From assembly GCF_021728395.1 (NCBI RefSeq), contig NZ_JAKKCM010000001.1, forward strand, positions 496,001-560,000: a stretch of DNA of 64,000 nucleotides, written 5' to 3'. Origin of the DNA: Vibrio sp. J1-1. GTDB taxonomy: Bacteria; Pseudomonadota; Gammaproteobacteria; Enterobacterales; Vibrionaceae. How positions within the stretch are numbered: position 1 is the stretch's first letter; the number at the start of each line of letters is the position of its first letter. The translations under genes and the position numbers were made by a program. Positions 26,986 through 35,698 of the stretch are shown here, one piece after another. Below the pieces are notes generated by a model. That model made no database searches. It worked only from the letters and a program-made list of their open reading frames with translations, and was not told the origin of the DNA.

Positions 26986-27798
26986 TTACCCAACTTGTTT
27001 CTTATATTGGGAAGGCGATAATCCCTGCAAACGAGTAAAAGTATGTGTGAACGTACTTTGGTTGGAGAAGCCAGTAAACTCTGCAATTTGACCAAGTGAT
27101 AGCTGCCCTTGATTGATTAGCTCTCGCGCCATATCAATGCGTTTACCTAAAACATACTGATGAGGGGTAATCCCCATCTGCTCTTTAAACAGGCAATGGA
27201 ACTGACTTTCGCCTAAAAACACTCGACCAGCGAGTTGAGCGACACTGATCTTATGGCTTAAATGCTGCTCGATATAGCGATCGATCGCTTCCAGATCAAA
27301 ACGGGATTCTTTACGGCTGGTTTCAAAAGCGGAGATATGACGCTGCATCAATGCGATGACCGTATCGTTACAAGCGCGGCTCAATAACAGATCTTCTGGG
27401 TGATTACGCATCTCCTGAACCAACATCTGTATCAACTTCTGAATTTGACTATCTAACTTAAAGTACAGGTGTGAACGTTCCAAGTTGTTGAGTTTATCCA
27501 ACATTTCCGGATCGTCATTGGTTGGTTTTGGCATATTGAGTACCAAAATATCTGACTGATTTATCACCCCTCCGAAAGCATGATCAGAGCAGGCGGTTAC
27601 CACGCATCCCTGACCTGGTCCGACGAGATTTCCCTTCCCGCGCACTTCAAATTCAGCCTGTCCTTTCAACCCAATGACAATCTGAGTATAAGAGTGATCA
27701 TGGCATTCCATATAAGATGGAAGTGTGATCAGTTCTGCAGGACGAGGCTGCATAATCTCTTTATATAGCGGGGCTTTCGGGTTATTTGAATCAGTCAT
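26986..27798 (-). CDS. AraC-family regulator, likely activator of the put operon
   Basis: A 270-residue regulator with an N-terminal cupin (about 20-110, ECHDHSYTQIVIGLKGQAEFEV) and a C-terminal AraC helix-turn-helix pair (about 170-268, LAGRVFLGESQFHCLFKEQMGITPHQYV and IAEFTGFSNQSTFTHTFTRLQGLSPSQY). It lies upstream of putA on the same strand, separated by its own terminator, and PutA here has no DNA-binding domain, so a PutR/PruR-like role in proline response is likely. A 12-mer matching RctB iterons lies within the coding sequence (27574-27587). Confidence 0.75.
   Translation of the reverse strand: MTDSNNPKAPLYKEIMQPRPAELITLPSYMECHDHSYTQIVIGLKGQAEFEVRGKGNLVGPGQGCVVTACSDHAFGGVINQSDILVLNMPKPTNDDPEMLDKLNNLERSHLYFKLDSQIQKLIQMLVQEMRNHPEDLLLSRACNDTVIALMQRHISAFETSRKESRFDLEAIDRYIEQHLSHKISVAQLAGRVFLGESQFHCLFKEQMGITPHQYVLGKRIDMARELINQGQLSLGQIAEFTGFSNQSTFTHTFTRLQGLSPSQYKKQVG
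27574..27587 (-). repeat. RctB-type 12-mer inside the putR-like gene
   Basis: On the minus strand the bases read CTGATCATGCTTTC, matching the oriCII iteron core TGATCATGCTTTC exactly. Coding context makes this either a chance match or a retained site. Confidence 0.5.
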
Positions 27799-27919
27799 TT
27801 CACACAGTCATCTTAAGCGTGAGGCTTACAATCACGCATGATATACCTTCTAGGGAAGCTTGCAAATCTTCCACACATTAATCGGACAAGATCAAAACAC
27901 TATGATCAATCTAAATTGC

Positions 27920-27947
27920 ATGATCATAGTTCCGGAACGATGATCAT
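27920..27947. repeat. Head-to-head RctB-type 12-mer pair upstream of vqmR
   Basis: Two iterons meet as a 28-bp near-palindrome: ATGATCATAGTTCC on the plus strand and ATGATCATCGTTCC on the minus strand, abutting with no spacer and differing at one position. It lies in the gap between the putR-like gene and vqmR. Sites elsewhere in oriCII have the same sequence. Confidence 0.65.
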
Positions 27948-28127
27948 GCGAGCTTAAACTACGGTTAACGACAAACCAATTTTGATAATAAAATCGGATA
28001 GATAGAAACAGCCAATGAATGTAGCCGCCATTATTAGTAAAGATCCTCTCTTGCGAGCGGAAGCTTATGTAGACTCAACCTCCTGAGCGAAAAGTCAGTG
28101 ACGAGGATTCTATTCAATCTTTGTACG

Positions 28128-28145
28128 TAGAGGGATTTCCCCCCT
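28128..28145 (+). promoter_or_regulatory. VqmA binding box of vqmR
   Basis: The 18 bases read TAGAGGG-ATTT-CCCCCCT, matching the reported palindromic VqmA box (AGGGGGG-ATTT-CCCCCCT) with a degenerate left arm. It ends directly at the -35 of the predicted vqmR promoter, the position expected for an activator. Confidence 0.75.
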
Positions 28146-28173
28146 TACTTATATTCTATCAATTCAATACATT
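28145..28173 (+). promoter_or_regulatory. vqmR promoter (-35/-10)
   Basis: TTACTT (28145-28150) and TACATT (28168-28173) are separated by 17 bases, placing the transcript start near 28180. The VqmA box abuts the -35. Confidence 0.5.
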
Positions 28174-28180
28174 AGTCCGA

Positions 28181-28332
28181 GAACTTTAGGGAACATCCCC
28201 CTTTAGATCTAGGTATCTCATTGATACCTCTAATTTACGTAGCAGGCCCTCGCTACGTAAATTAGAACCTCTTCTACAAGTCAATAAGAATATATCTTGT
28301 GTTGCCAGCCCGTCTTCAGGCTGGCTTTTTTT
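28181..28332 (+). ncRNA. vqmR: Small regulatory RNA VqmR
   Basis: VqmR is the Hfq-dependent sRNA activated by VqmA with the autoinducer DPO, repressing biofilm and other targets. Here a non-coding unit of about 150 bases lies directly upstream of vqmA, as in V. cholerae. It begins GGGAACATCCCCCTTT and folds into three stems: AGGTATC/GATACCT (28211-28229), a perfect 15-bp stem (28229-28243 with 28252-28266) and the terminator GCCAGCC/GGCTGGC (28304-28325) with seven T residues. Identity rests on synteny, the VqmA box and the fold; the 5' end is estimated from the promoter. Confidence 0.8.
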
Positions 28333-28459
28333 ATATGAATGAAAACAATAGCATAAGCTGGTACCATATTGACCACCTAATAGTATCCTCGCGTTAACTA
28401 TCATTCTGAGTAATCTTAATCATGTCAGTCTCAACACTAACAAGTCATAACGAAACGAC

Positions 28460-28473
28460 GAAAGCATGATCAA
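28460..28473 (-). repeat. RctB-type 12-mer between vqmR and vqmA
   Basis: On the minus strand the sequence reads TTGATCATGCTTTC, identical to the putA copy and to the oriCII core. It lies 74-87 bases upstream of the vqmA start, where it could touch the vqmA promoter. Confidence 0.6.
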
Positions 28474-28546
28474 GGGAAACTCTTTATGTAAATCGGTAAA
28501 ACCGTAACGTGATCTTATTAACCTGTAATTACTCAGTCAGAGAGTA

Positions 28547-29278
28547 GTGAGTCCTGTTGTGAATATCCCAGTCAATAGCATAGAACAGTCACTCCTTCGA
28601 CAACTTCCCGGTTGTTGGGGGTGCAAAGATAAAGATTCCGTGTTCCGTTACGTTAATCAGGAGTATGCCGAACTACTCGGTCATACCAGCCCCGAACATT
28701 GTATTGGTAAGACTGACTTCGACATGCTAAGCCCAACCACTGAGTGTGCAGAAGAGTTTCAACGTCAGGATAAATACGTTATGGAGACTGGTGAGTCGCT
28801 GAAAATTCTTGATATTCATCCCTACCCAGACGGACACTGGCGCGCCCACATTTTTACTAAAACGCCTTGGCGAGATGAACAGGGAAATACCCTGGGTACC
28901 ATCTTTTATGGAAGAGAACTGACCGACACGGCAGTTATCGAAGTTGGCTATTGGGTTTGCCGAGCGGTCGAAACCGATCCTAATCAGCAATCCATATTCC
29001 GTTTCTCGAATCTAGACTCCAAAGCCGTGACACTCACCAAGCGTGAGCAAGAAACGCTTTTCTTGTTACTTTACGGCAAGAAGCCGCAGTTCATTTCCCA
29101 AGTAATGGGGATTTCGACCAAAACAGTTGAAGGTCACGTCGCTCGCCTGCGCAACAAATTTGATGCGAACAGCAAAAATGAGTTGATTGATAAAGCGATG
29201 GAAGCTGGATACGGCTCTGTGGTACCGAAGACCTTGCTGAAGCATCAGCTTTCTGTTGTTCTTAATGGTGACAGATAA
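28547..29278 (+). CDS. vqmA: Quorum-sensing receptor-regulator VqmA
   Basis: VqmA binds 3,5-dimethylpyrazin-2-ol (DPO) and activates vqmR. The 243-residue protein has a PAS domain (about 15-125: LLRQLPGCWGCKDKDSVFRYVNQEYAELLGH, DIHPYPDGHWRAHIFTKTPWRD) and a C-terminal LuxR-type helix-turn-helix (about 170-235: LTKREQETLFLLLYGKKP, MGISTKTVEGHVARLRNKF). These segments match V. cholerae VqmA, and pdxH follows as in V. cholerae. The start is GTG at 28547; a second GTG four codons later is an alternative. Confidence 0.92.
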   Translation: MSPVVNIPVNSIEQSLLRQLPGCWGCKDKDSVFRYVNQEYAELLGHTSPEHCIGKTDFDMLSPTTECAEEFQRQDKYVMETGESLKILDIHPYPDGHWRAHIFTKTPWRDEQGNTLGTIFYGRELTDTAVIEVGYWVCRAVETDPNQQSIFRFSNLDSKAVTLTKREQETLFLLLYGKKPQFISQVMGISTKTVEGHVARLRNKFDANSKNELIDKAMEAGYGSVVPKTLLKHQLSVVLNGDR

Positions 29279-29295
29279 AAGTAGCACATAACAAA

Positions 29296-29320
29296 ACACC
29301 GCCGACGTGGCGGTGTCTTT
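29296..29320. terminator. Bidirectional terminator between vqmA and pdxH
   Basis: An 8-bp stem ACACCGCC/GGCGGTGT with a GACGT loop lies between the convergent stops, with T residues on the right and A residues on the left. Confidence 0.75.
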
Positions 29321-29346
29321 CAATCAAGTAACCTGATGTCGATGGA

Positions 29347-29982
29347 CTATGGCGCTAAGCGATCGATATCCCACTCACCTTCATGTTGAGAGAATAAGAA
29401 GCGGTCATGTAGACGGTGTTCCCCACCTTGCCAAAACTCAATGCTTTGAGGTCTCACTCGGAAGCCACCCCAAAACGAAGGCACTGGAATTTCTCCTTTG
29501 GCAAACTTCTGTTTTAGTTCAAGAAACTTACCTTCTAGCACGCCACGAGCCGAAATACGGCTACTCTGCTTACTGGCAATCGCAGCAAGTTGGCTCTCTT
29601 TTGGGCGAGACGCGAAGTATTTCATGTTCTCCATTGCAGTTAACTTTTCTGCAACGCCAGTGATGTGAACTTGTCGTTCGAGAGGGTGCCAAGGAAAATG
29701 CAGACTGATGTTGCTGTTATGCTCAAGTTGTTGGGCTTTACGGCTACCCAGGTTGGTGTAAAACACAAAACCATTTTTATCTACATTTTTCAGCAGAACA
29801 ATACGTTGAAATGGCATACCATTTTCGTCCACCGTTGCCACTGTCATTGCGGTAGGATCGGTTAAACCCGCTTCAACAGCTTGCTGTAGCCACAGGTTAA
29901 ATTGATCAATAGGATCCGCCGCCAAGTCTTTACGACGCAGACCACCTTTCGTGTATTCACGACGAATATCAGCAAGTTCCAT
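29347..29982 (-). CDS. pdxH: Pyridoxamine 5'-phosphate oxidase
   Basis: PdxH oxidises pyridoxine or pyridoxamine phosphate to pyridoxal phosphate with FMN. The 211-residue protein shows the family start [20 protein letters not shown]-binding [38 protein letters not shown] and the C-terminal signature [17 protein letters not shown]. Full length. It is convergent with vqmA and separated from it by a shared terminator, so the two are not cotranscribed. Confidence 0.95.
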   Translation of the reverse strand: MELADIRREYTKGGLRRKDLAADPIDQFNLWLQQAVEAGLTDPTAMTVATVDENGMPFQRIVLLKNVDKNGFVFYTNLGSRKAQQLEHNSNISLHFPWHPLERQVHITGVAEKLTAMENMKYFASRPKESQLAAIASKQSSRISARGVLEGKFLELKQKFAKGEIPVPSFWGGFRVRPQSIEFWQGGEHRLHDRFLFSQHEGEWDIDRLAP

Positions 29983-30251
29983 CTTTACTCCTTCACTATT
30001 TTTTGTCGATTGTGCTCTCGATAATAAGGAAATACAAGGACATCAATGGTTATGTCTCGTAATCGCTGCGCCTCACAGCATCATCAGAAACCTTCTGATA
30101 AACTAAGGCTCTAGTGACTTCTTTACCCCAATGACTTTAAGATGCGGGGATTAAATCTCGAAAATCATGATTTATCTAAAATTGATGCGTCTGAAACCAA
30201 ATCTATCTCGCAGCCCCAATTCGGGATAGCGTTACATCAGGTGAGCTAAAC

Positions 30252-32102
30252 GTGAACTTACTCAATCCCAAAGCACTTCGCCACTTTTTATTACTGCTGT
30301 TTGCTGTTGGTCTCACAGGGCTTGCGCTTACTCATCATTACGCAACTCAATATCAACTTGATCAATGGCAGCACAAACTCGAAAACCAAGCCTCTCTGGT
30401 ATCCCAAGAAGTCGACTACGAGCTGGCTAAATTTGAGCAAATCCCAAATATCTTAAGCCATGATCCAAGGCTGCTCAAAGCGATACAGCAAGGCACCGCT
30501 TCTGATGAGCTCAATGTCTTACTGGAAAACTGGTTAAAACAAAGTTTAGCGGATACGATTTATGTTCACGATAGTACTGGTTTAGTGATTGCGTCGAGTA
30601 ACTATCAGCAATCGGATTCTTTTGTTGGTTCCAGTTTCAGTTTCCGCCCATATTTTCAAAATGCGCGACGCGGACAAACGGCGCAATACGTAGGTCTAGG
30701 CGTTCGATCGAATAAACGCGGTTACTTTTTCTCGTCACCACTTTGGGTCGATGACAAAGTCGCGGGCGTAATTACCGTCAAAGTGAACCTGGAACAGTTG
30801 GAGAAGCGACTCGCTCAAAACGGCACTGATGTTTTGATTGCAGATCAACATAATGTTGTCTTCATGAGTAACTTGCCCGAATGGCGCTACAAAGCCCTGT
30901 TCCCCTTGACCCCAGAAGCGATTAATGCGCTGACTCAAACCCGGCAATATGGTGATTCCCTGCCGAAGTATAACGGTGCACTTACTGCGCAAAGTCGTGC
31001 CTCCAACTTTTCAGGCAACCAGCTTTTGTTGTCCCCAAATTATCTCGCTTATGCTACTCAGTTGTCAGATAAAGGTTTCCGAGTTATCGCCCTGATAAAT
31101 CAAGATACGGTACTTGCTGCAGTCATACAGGCTGATGCCGTCTATCTTATCCTTTACGCTCTGATTGCTTTGATTGCACTTGCCTGGTTTCAAATGTTGG
31201 TCAACAAAGCTCATCTGGCTAATCTAAATGTCAGTTTGGAAGAAAAAGTGGTACAACGAACCGTTGTTTTAAGCGAAGCGAATCAAAAGCTTCAACAAAC
31301 CGTTCGCCAATATGAACAAAGCCAGCAAGAGCTTAGACAAACACAACAGGAGTTGACCCAAGCGGCGAAGCTGGCTTTATTGGGAGAGCTTTCTGCCAGC
31401 ATCAATCATGAAATTAACCAGCCTTTAGCCGCATTAAGAACTTACACCGAGAATTCCCAACGTCTACTGGCTATGGAACGCTACCCGATGGTCGTAGAAA
31501 ACTTGGAGAAGATGCTGATTTTGAATGACACTATTGCCGAAGTCATTGCTCGTCTCAAAATCTTTACCCGCAAAACCGACCATAGCACCCTCAGTGAAGT
31601 ATCGATACTGCATGATGCCGTGCACAATGCCACCAGCATCTTAAGTAACAAACTGATTAAACAAGGCGTGACGTTGAAAGTGCCCGAGATCGATAGCAGT
31701 TTGCGATTAGCCATTCACAGTGTTGAGTTGGAGCAAGTCTTAATCAATATCTTTCACAACGCAGCACAGGCAATGGATGGCTATTGTATCGATCCGCAGA
31801 TTTCCATTGCCGTTCAATGCAATGACTCGAGCTGTGACATTCTGATTTCTGATAATGGTCCAGGCATGTCCGACGAGGCATTGGCGAAAGTATTCGATCC
31901 ATTTTTCACCACCAAACCCGAGGGGTTGGGACTAGGTTTGACCATTTCTAAACGTATTTTAGAGAGCTATCAGGGTTCGCTCAGCGCCTTTAATCATAAC
32001 AGCGCTACGTCAGCGCAACGCGGCGGTATGACTTTTGTGGTGAACATTCCGATGACCAAGCAACACACAACCACTCAATTAATGGAAAACGATCATGCAT
32101 AA
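30252..32102 (+). CDS. DctB-type sensor histidine kinase
   Basis: A 616-residue membrane kinase. Two membrane segments (about 10-28 and 295-315) flank a periplasmic double-Cache sensor domain; a coiled coil (about 325-370) leads to the H-box ASINHEINQPLAAL (phospho-His about 386), N-box NIFHNAAQAM, DNGPGMS and DPFFTTKPEGLGLGL ATP-lid motifs. The architecture matches C4-dicarboxylate sensor DctB. It begins with GTG at 30252 behind AGGTGAG. Its stop overlaps the response regulator by eight bases. The ligand is unknown; the lap genes follow, so surface attachment control is possible. Confidence 0.85.
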   Translation: MNLLNPKALRHFLLLLFAVGLTGLALTHHYATQYQLDQWQHKLENQASLVSQEVDYELAKFEQIPNILSHDPRLLKAIQQGTASDELNVLLENWLKQSLADTIYVHDSTGLVIASSNYQQSDSFVGSSFSFRPYFQNARRGQTAQYVGLGVRSNKRGYFFSSPLWVDDKVAGVITVKVNLEQLEKRLAQNGTDVLIADQHNVVFMSNLPEWRYKALFPLTPEAINALTQTRQYGDSLPKYNGALTAQSRASNFSGNQLLLSPNYLAYATQLSDKGFRVIALINQDTVLAAVIQADAVYLILYALIALIALAWFQMLVNKAHLANLNVSLEEKVVQRTVVLSEANQKLQQTVRQYEQSQQELRQTQQELTQAAKLALLGELSASINHEINQPLAALRTYTENSQRLLAMERYPMVVENLEKMLILNDTIAEVIARLKIFTRKTDHSTLSEVSILHDAVHNATSILSNKLIKQGVTLKVPEIDSSLRLAIHSVELEQVLINIFHNAAQAMDGYCIDPQISIAVQCNDSSCDILISDNGPGMSDEALAKVFDPFFTTKPEGLGLGLTISKRILESYQGSLSAFNHNSATSAQRGGMTFVVNIPMTKQHTTTQLMENDHA

Positions 32103-33321
32103 TCCTGTTTTCTTCGTAGATGATGAACCTCATATTCGAGATGCGGTTTCTCAGGCCTTACTTATCGAGGGTATAGACGTCACCTGCCTGCCAAATGCCG
32201 TCGAAGCCTTACGCGTGATCGACCCGAATTCTCCAGCAGTCATCATTACCGACATTCACATGCCGGTGATGGATGGTCTGGAGTTCATGCGCACCTTGCT
32301 CAGCAAAAATAAACACTTTCAGTTTATCGTGTTAACCGGGCACGGAGATGTCAAAACCGCAGTTGAAGCAATGAAAAGTGGTGCGTACGACTTTCTGGAA
32401 AAACCATTTTCAACCGATCAGTTAATGAAATCTCTCAATAATGCCGACGATAAACTCAATCTACTGCAAGAAAATATCTGGCTGAAGAAAGAGCTCGACA
32501 TGCAAACGCACGTTGGCCCCAAAATGATTGGTCATAGTAAAGCCATGGTAAATATTCGTCGGTTACTCATTAGCGTTCCGACCAGCCAACCATTGATATT
32601 CATTGGACAAGATGGCACGGGCCGCAGGCTTGCGACGCAATTTGCTCATGATATACACGCTACCGCCGACAGCGAATTAATCGCCGTTTCCGGAGAAGAC
32701 TTACCAGAACTTTCTGTCGATGCGTTAGATAAAACCATTCAACATTTAACCGAAGGCAAAAGCCATTGCAGCTTATATCTATACAATGCAGAAAACCTCT
32801 CTTTGCCGCAGTGGCAAAGCCTATTTAACCATCCCAAACTCGAACGTGTGTTTGGTGCTGCGACACACGTAGAAAACGACATAAAAAACATCGCAACACT
32901 GGTTCACTTGCCGACATTGGATGAGCGAAAGGAAGATATAGGCCCGCTGTACAAACACTTCGTACGCCATGCTGCCAGTCGTTACCAACTACAACCACCA
33001 CATATCAGCCTAGATGAAGTCAAATACATTACGGAATTGTCATGGCCTGAAAACATCAAACAACTGCGTCGATTTGCTGAATTGCGTGCACTTAAGCCCG
33101 ATACCTTTCGTATGGAAGATTGGAATAGCGACAAAAGCATCGAAATTCAGAGTATGACCCAACGCACAGAACACTTTGAATATTGTCTATTAATTGATGC
33201 ATTACAACGGCACAGAGGAAGACTTAAAGAGGTTCAACTAGAATTACAGGTATCACGCAAGACCTTGTACGACAAACTAAAAAAACATCAGCTGGACAAA
33301 ACAAAGTTCAAGGCACTGTAA
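32095..33321 (+). CDS. DctD-like response regulator with degenerate AAA+ domain
   Basis: A 408-residue protein in the NtrC/DctD layout: receiver (1-125, phospho-Asp about 53 in IITDIHMPVMDGL, Lys in FLEKPFS), central AAA+ region (about 140-320) and a Fis-type helix-turn-helix (about 365-405, RLKEVQLELQVSRKTLYDKLKKH). The AAA+ part has lost key residues: Walker A is GQDGTGR with Arg for Lys, the GAFTGA sigma-54 loop is absent, and the Walker B position reads LYLYNAENLS without acidic pair. It should bind DNA and receive phosphate but not drive sigma-54 transcription. Confidence 0.82.
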   Translation: MHNPVFFVDDEPHIRDAVSQALLIEGIDVTCLPNAVEALRVIDPNSPAVIITDIHMPVMDGLEFMRTLLSKNKHFQFIVLTGHGDVKTAVEAMKSGAYDFLEKPFSTDQLMKSLNNADDKLNLLQENIWLKKELDMQTHVGPKMIGHSKAMVNIRRLLISVPTSQPLIFIGQDGTGRRLATQFAHDIHATADSELIAVSGEDLPELSVDALDKTIQHLTEGKSHCSLYLYNAENLSLPQWQSLFNHPKLERVFGAATHVENDIKNIATLVHLPTLDERKEDIGPLYKHFVRHAASRYQLQPPHISLDEVKYITELSWPENIKQLRRFAELRALKPDTFRMEDWNSDKSIEIQSMTQRTEHFEYCLLIDALQRHRGRLKEVQLELQVSRKTLYDKLKKHQLDKTKFKAL

Positions 33322-33492
33322 CAGCAGAAACAGCGCCCGTGCCATACGGCAGAACAGTATAACGTTGGGTGATGAACAGTGGGGAGACAATCCCTACACA
33401 TCCATTTAGTCGAAGCAACACGAGAACAAACGCATAAGACTGAACAGTAATTAGATCATAAACATAACGAGCCATAGTGATCAGGGAATGTG

Positions 33493-34884
33493 ATGGGCCA
33501 AAACAATTACAGTAAACTCAGCACTGATGAACTGGATTTTGTCGACGATAAAACCGCAGCTTTGCTTCTCAATACCCCCAGTAGCGCGCGCTTAATGCTG
33601 TGGGTGATGGTATTTTTTTTCGTTGCTGCTATTGGATGGGCTTCTTGGGCGAAAATCGATAAAGTGACCGTTGGCCAAGGCAAGGTGATTCCTTCCTCTC
33701 AAATTCAGGTTGTCCAAAATCTCGAGGGCGGCTTGGTCAAAGAAATTTTGGTTAAAGAAGGTCAGTTGGTAGAAAAAGGTCAGCAGCTCCTGTTAATTGA
33801 CGATACCCGCTTTCGCTCCGATTTTCGTGAACGAGAACAGCAGGTCGCGAACTTAACTGCCTCCGTTCTACAGCTTTCAGCGTCGATCAGCAGTGTGGAA
33901 GTCAATCGAGATTTCGATACAGAGACCTGGAAACAGAACGTCGTACTGGATTATGGAAAACTAACCTTTCCTCCTCTTTTAGAAGAAAAACAACCACAAC
34001 TGGCACTGCGTCAAAAAGCAGAATACCGCGAAAACTTAGACAATCTGCGTAATCAACTTTCCGTTATCGATCAACAAGTCCAACAAAAGCAGCAAGATCT
34101 CGTCGAGATCGAAGCTCGAGTACGAAACTTACGTCAAAGCTATCAATATGTTCGCAAAGAACTCGATATTACCAAACCCTTGGCTGACGAAGGGGTGGTG
34201 CCGCGCATTGAACTTTTAAAACTGCAACGTCAGGTCAATGACACCCGCCGCGAAATGACGTCTAGCGAGCTGAAAATTCCAGTGCTCAAATCTGCGTTGA
34301 GAGAAGCTATGCTCAAGCGTATTGATGTCGCATTACAATTCCGCTCAGAACAACAAGAGAAGCTCAATAATGCGCAAGACCAACTTTCAGAGTTAGTTGA
34401 GTCAGCCGTTGGTCTAGAAGACCGAGTCAATCGCACCGTCGTCAACTCGCCAGTTACCGGCAAAATAAAAACGCTTTACGTCAATACCGTTGGCGGTGTG
34501 ATTCAACCGGGAATGGATATCGTCGAGATTGTCCCAACCGAAGATACATTATTGGTTGAAGCCAAAATTGCCCCAAAAGACATCGCATTTCTGCGCCCGG
34601 ACCTACATGCCATTGTAAAGTTTTCCGCTTATGACTTTACCAAGTACGGAGGTTTGGAAGGAGAGCTCGAGCATATCAGCGCGGATACCACTCAAGATGA
34701 CGAGGGCAACAGCTTTTATATTGTCCGTATACGCACTGACAAAACTAACTTTGGCCAGGGTGCCGATTTACCGATTATTCCGGGCATGACCGCATCCGTC
34801 GATATCATTACCGGGAAGAGAACCGTTTTGGAATATTTGCTTGAGCCTATATTGAAAGCCAAAACCAATGCGTTAAAGGAGTAG
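33493..34884 (+). CDS. lapC: Type I secretion membrane-fusion protein LapC (HlyD family)
   Basis: A 463-residue HlyD-family adaptor joining the inner-membrane ABC exporter to an outer-membrane TolC-like channel. One membrane segment (about 32-53), the lipoyl-like start VTVGQGKVIPSSQIQVVQNLEGGLVKEI, a long coiled-coil hairpin (about 110-310) and the C-terminal beta region ending with PGMTASVDIITGKRTVLEYLL are all present. I use the ATG at 33493 with AGGGA upstream; a GTG lies just before it. With lapG, lapD and lapB it forms the adhesin-secretion and retention module. Confidence 0.85.
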   Translation: MGQNNYSKLSTDELDFVDDKTAALLLNTPSSARLMLWVMVFFFVAAIGWASWAKIDKVTVGQGKVIPSSQIQVVQNLEGGLVKEILVKEGQLVEKGQQLLLIDDTRFRSDFREREQQVANLTASVLQLSASISSVEVNRDFDTETWKQNVVLDYGKLTFPPLLEEKQPQLALRQKAEYRENLDNLRNQLSVIDQQVQQKQQDLVEIEARVRNLRQSYQYVRKELDITKPLADEGVVPRIELLKLQRQVNDTRREMTSSELKIPVLKSALREAMLKRIDVALQFRSEQQEKLNNAQDQLSELVESAVGLEDRVNRTVVNSPVTGKIKTLYVNTVGGVIQPGMDIVEIVPTEDTLLVEAKIAPKDIAFLRPDLHAIVKFSAYDFTKYGGLEGELEHISADTTQDDEGNSFYIVRIRTDKTNFGQGADLPIIPGMTASVDIITGKRTVLEYLLEPILKAKTNALKE

Positions 34885-35009
34885 ACGACACGTGGCACTC
34901 TAAGTTCACACTGAATTCGCAACGGTGAGTTTGTAAGTTGTTAAATAAAAAGTAATTATTTCTCACAGACGAACTCATTATAAGAGTACACTTGTGACGT
35001 AAATCTAGT

Positions 35010-35693
35010 ATGCAACCCATTTTTACACGTAAAGTCATATTACTATTTAGCTTGAGTTGTCTTTCGCTCCAAACGGGTGCGTTAAACAAAGAAGAGCAGC
35101 GATGGGTCGATAAGGTCACGGCGGTGTACGGGCAACGAGCCGGAGTGCGTGTCAGTACGTGGAGAAACACACTGACTCAGCTAAGCCATGTGGATACCAG
35201 TGAGAAGCTCGCGGGTGTTAATCGCTTTTTTAATCAATTGTATTTCGTTGATGATAAAAAGCTTTGGGGCACGTCGGATTACTGGGCAACGCCCCTCGAA
35301 TTCTTAGGAAGTAATGCTGGAGACTGTGAAGATTTCACCATTGCGAAGTATTTCTCATTACTTGAACTGGGTGTACCTGACTCTAAGATGCGTTTGGTGT
35401 ACGTTAAAGCAATTGAGTTAAATCAGTTTCATATGGTGTTGGCCTATTATCCGACGGCCAGTGCAGAGCCGCTGATTCTCGACAACCTAAATGGAAATAT
35501 AGTCAGAGCCTCTAAGCGCCGAGACTTGCTACCGATTTACAGTTTTAATGGTACAAACCTGTGGTTAATAAAGTCTTCTGCCGGCAGTGGAGAACTGGCA
35601 GGGAAATCCTCTCGTTTGAGCCTTTGGAATGACTTACGCTCACGCGAACGTAAGTTGCAGTTAAAAAAACCTAAAATTAATTATGACGAGTGA
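35010..35693 (+). CDS. lapG: Periplasmic adhesin-cleaving cysteine protease LapG
   Basis: LapG is a bacterial transglutaminase-like protease that cuts the N-terminal anchor of giant adhesins when LapD no longer holds it, releasing biofilm cells. The 227-residue protein has a signal peptide (about 1-26) and the triad Cys106 (NAGDCEDFTIAKY), His141 (QFHMVLAYY) and Asp157 (LILDNLNG). TLGF-like WATPLEFLG precedes the Cys. Its stop lies six bases before the preferred lapD start, so they are coupled. Confidence 0.9.
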   Translation: MQPIFTRKVILLFSLSCLSLQTGALNKEEQRWVDKVTAVYGQRAGVRVSTWRNTLTQLSHVDTSEKLAGVNRFFNQLYFVDDKKLWGTSDYWATPLEFLGSNAGDCEDFTIAKYFSLLELGVPDSKMRLVYVKAIELNQFHMVLAYYPTASAEPLILDNLNGNIVRASKRRDLLPIYSFNGTNLWLIKSSAGSGELAGKSSRLSLWNDLRSRERKLQLKKPKINYDE

Positions 35694-35698
35694 AAAAC

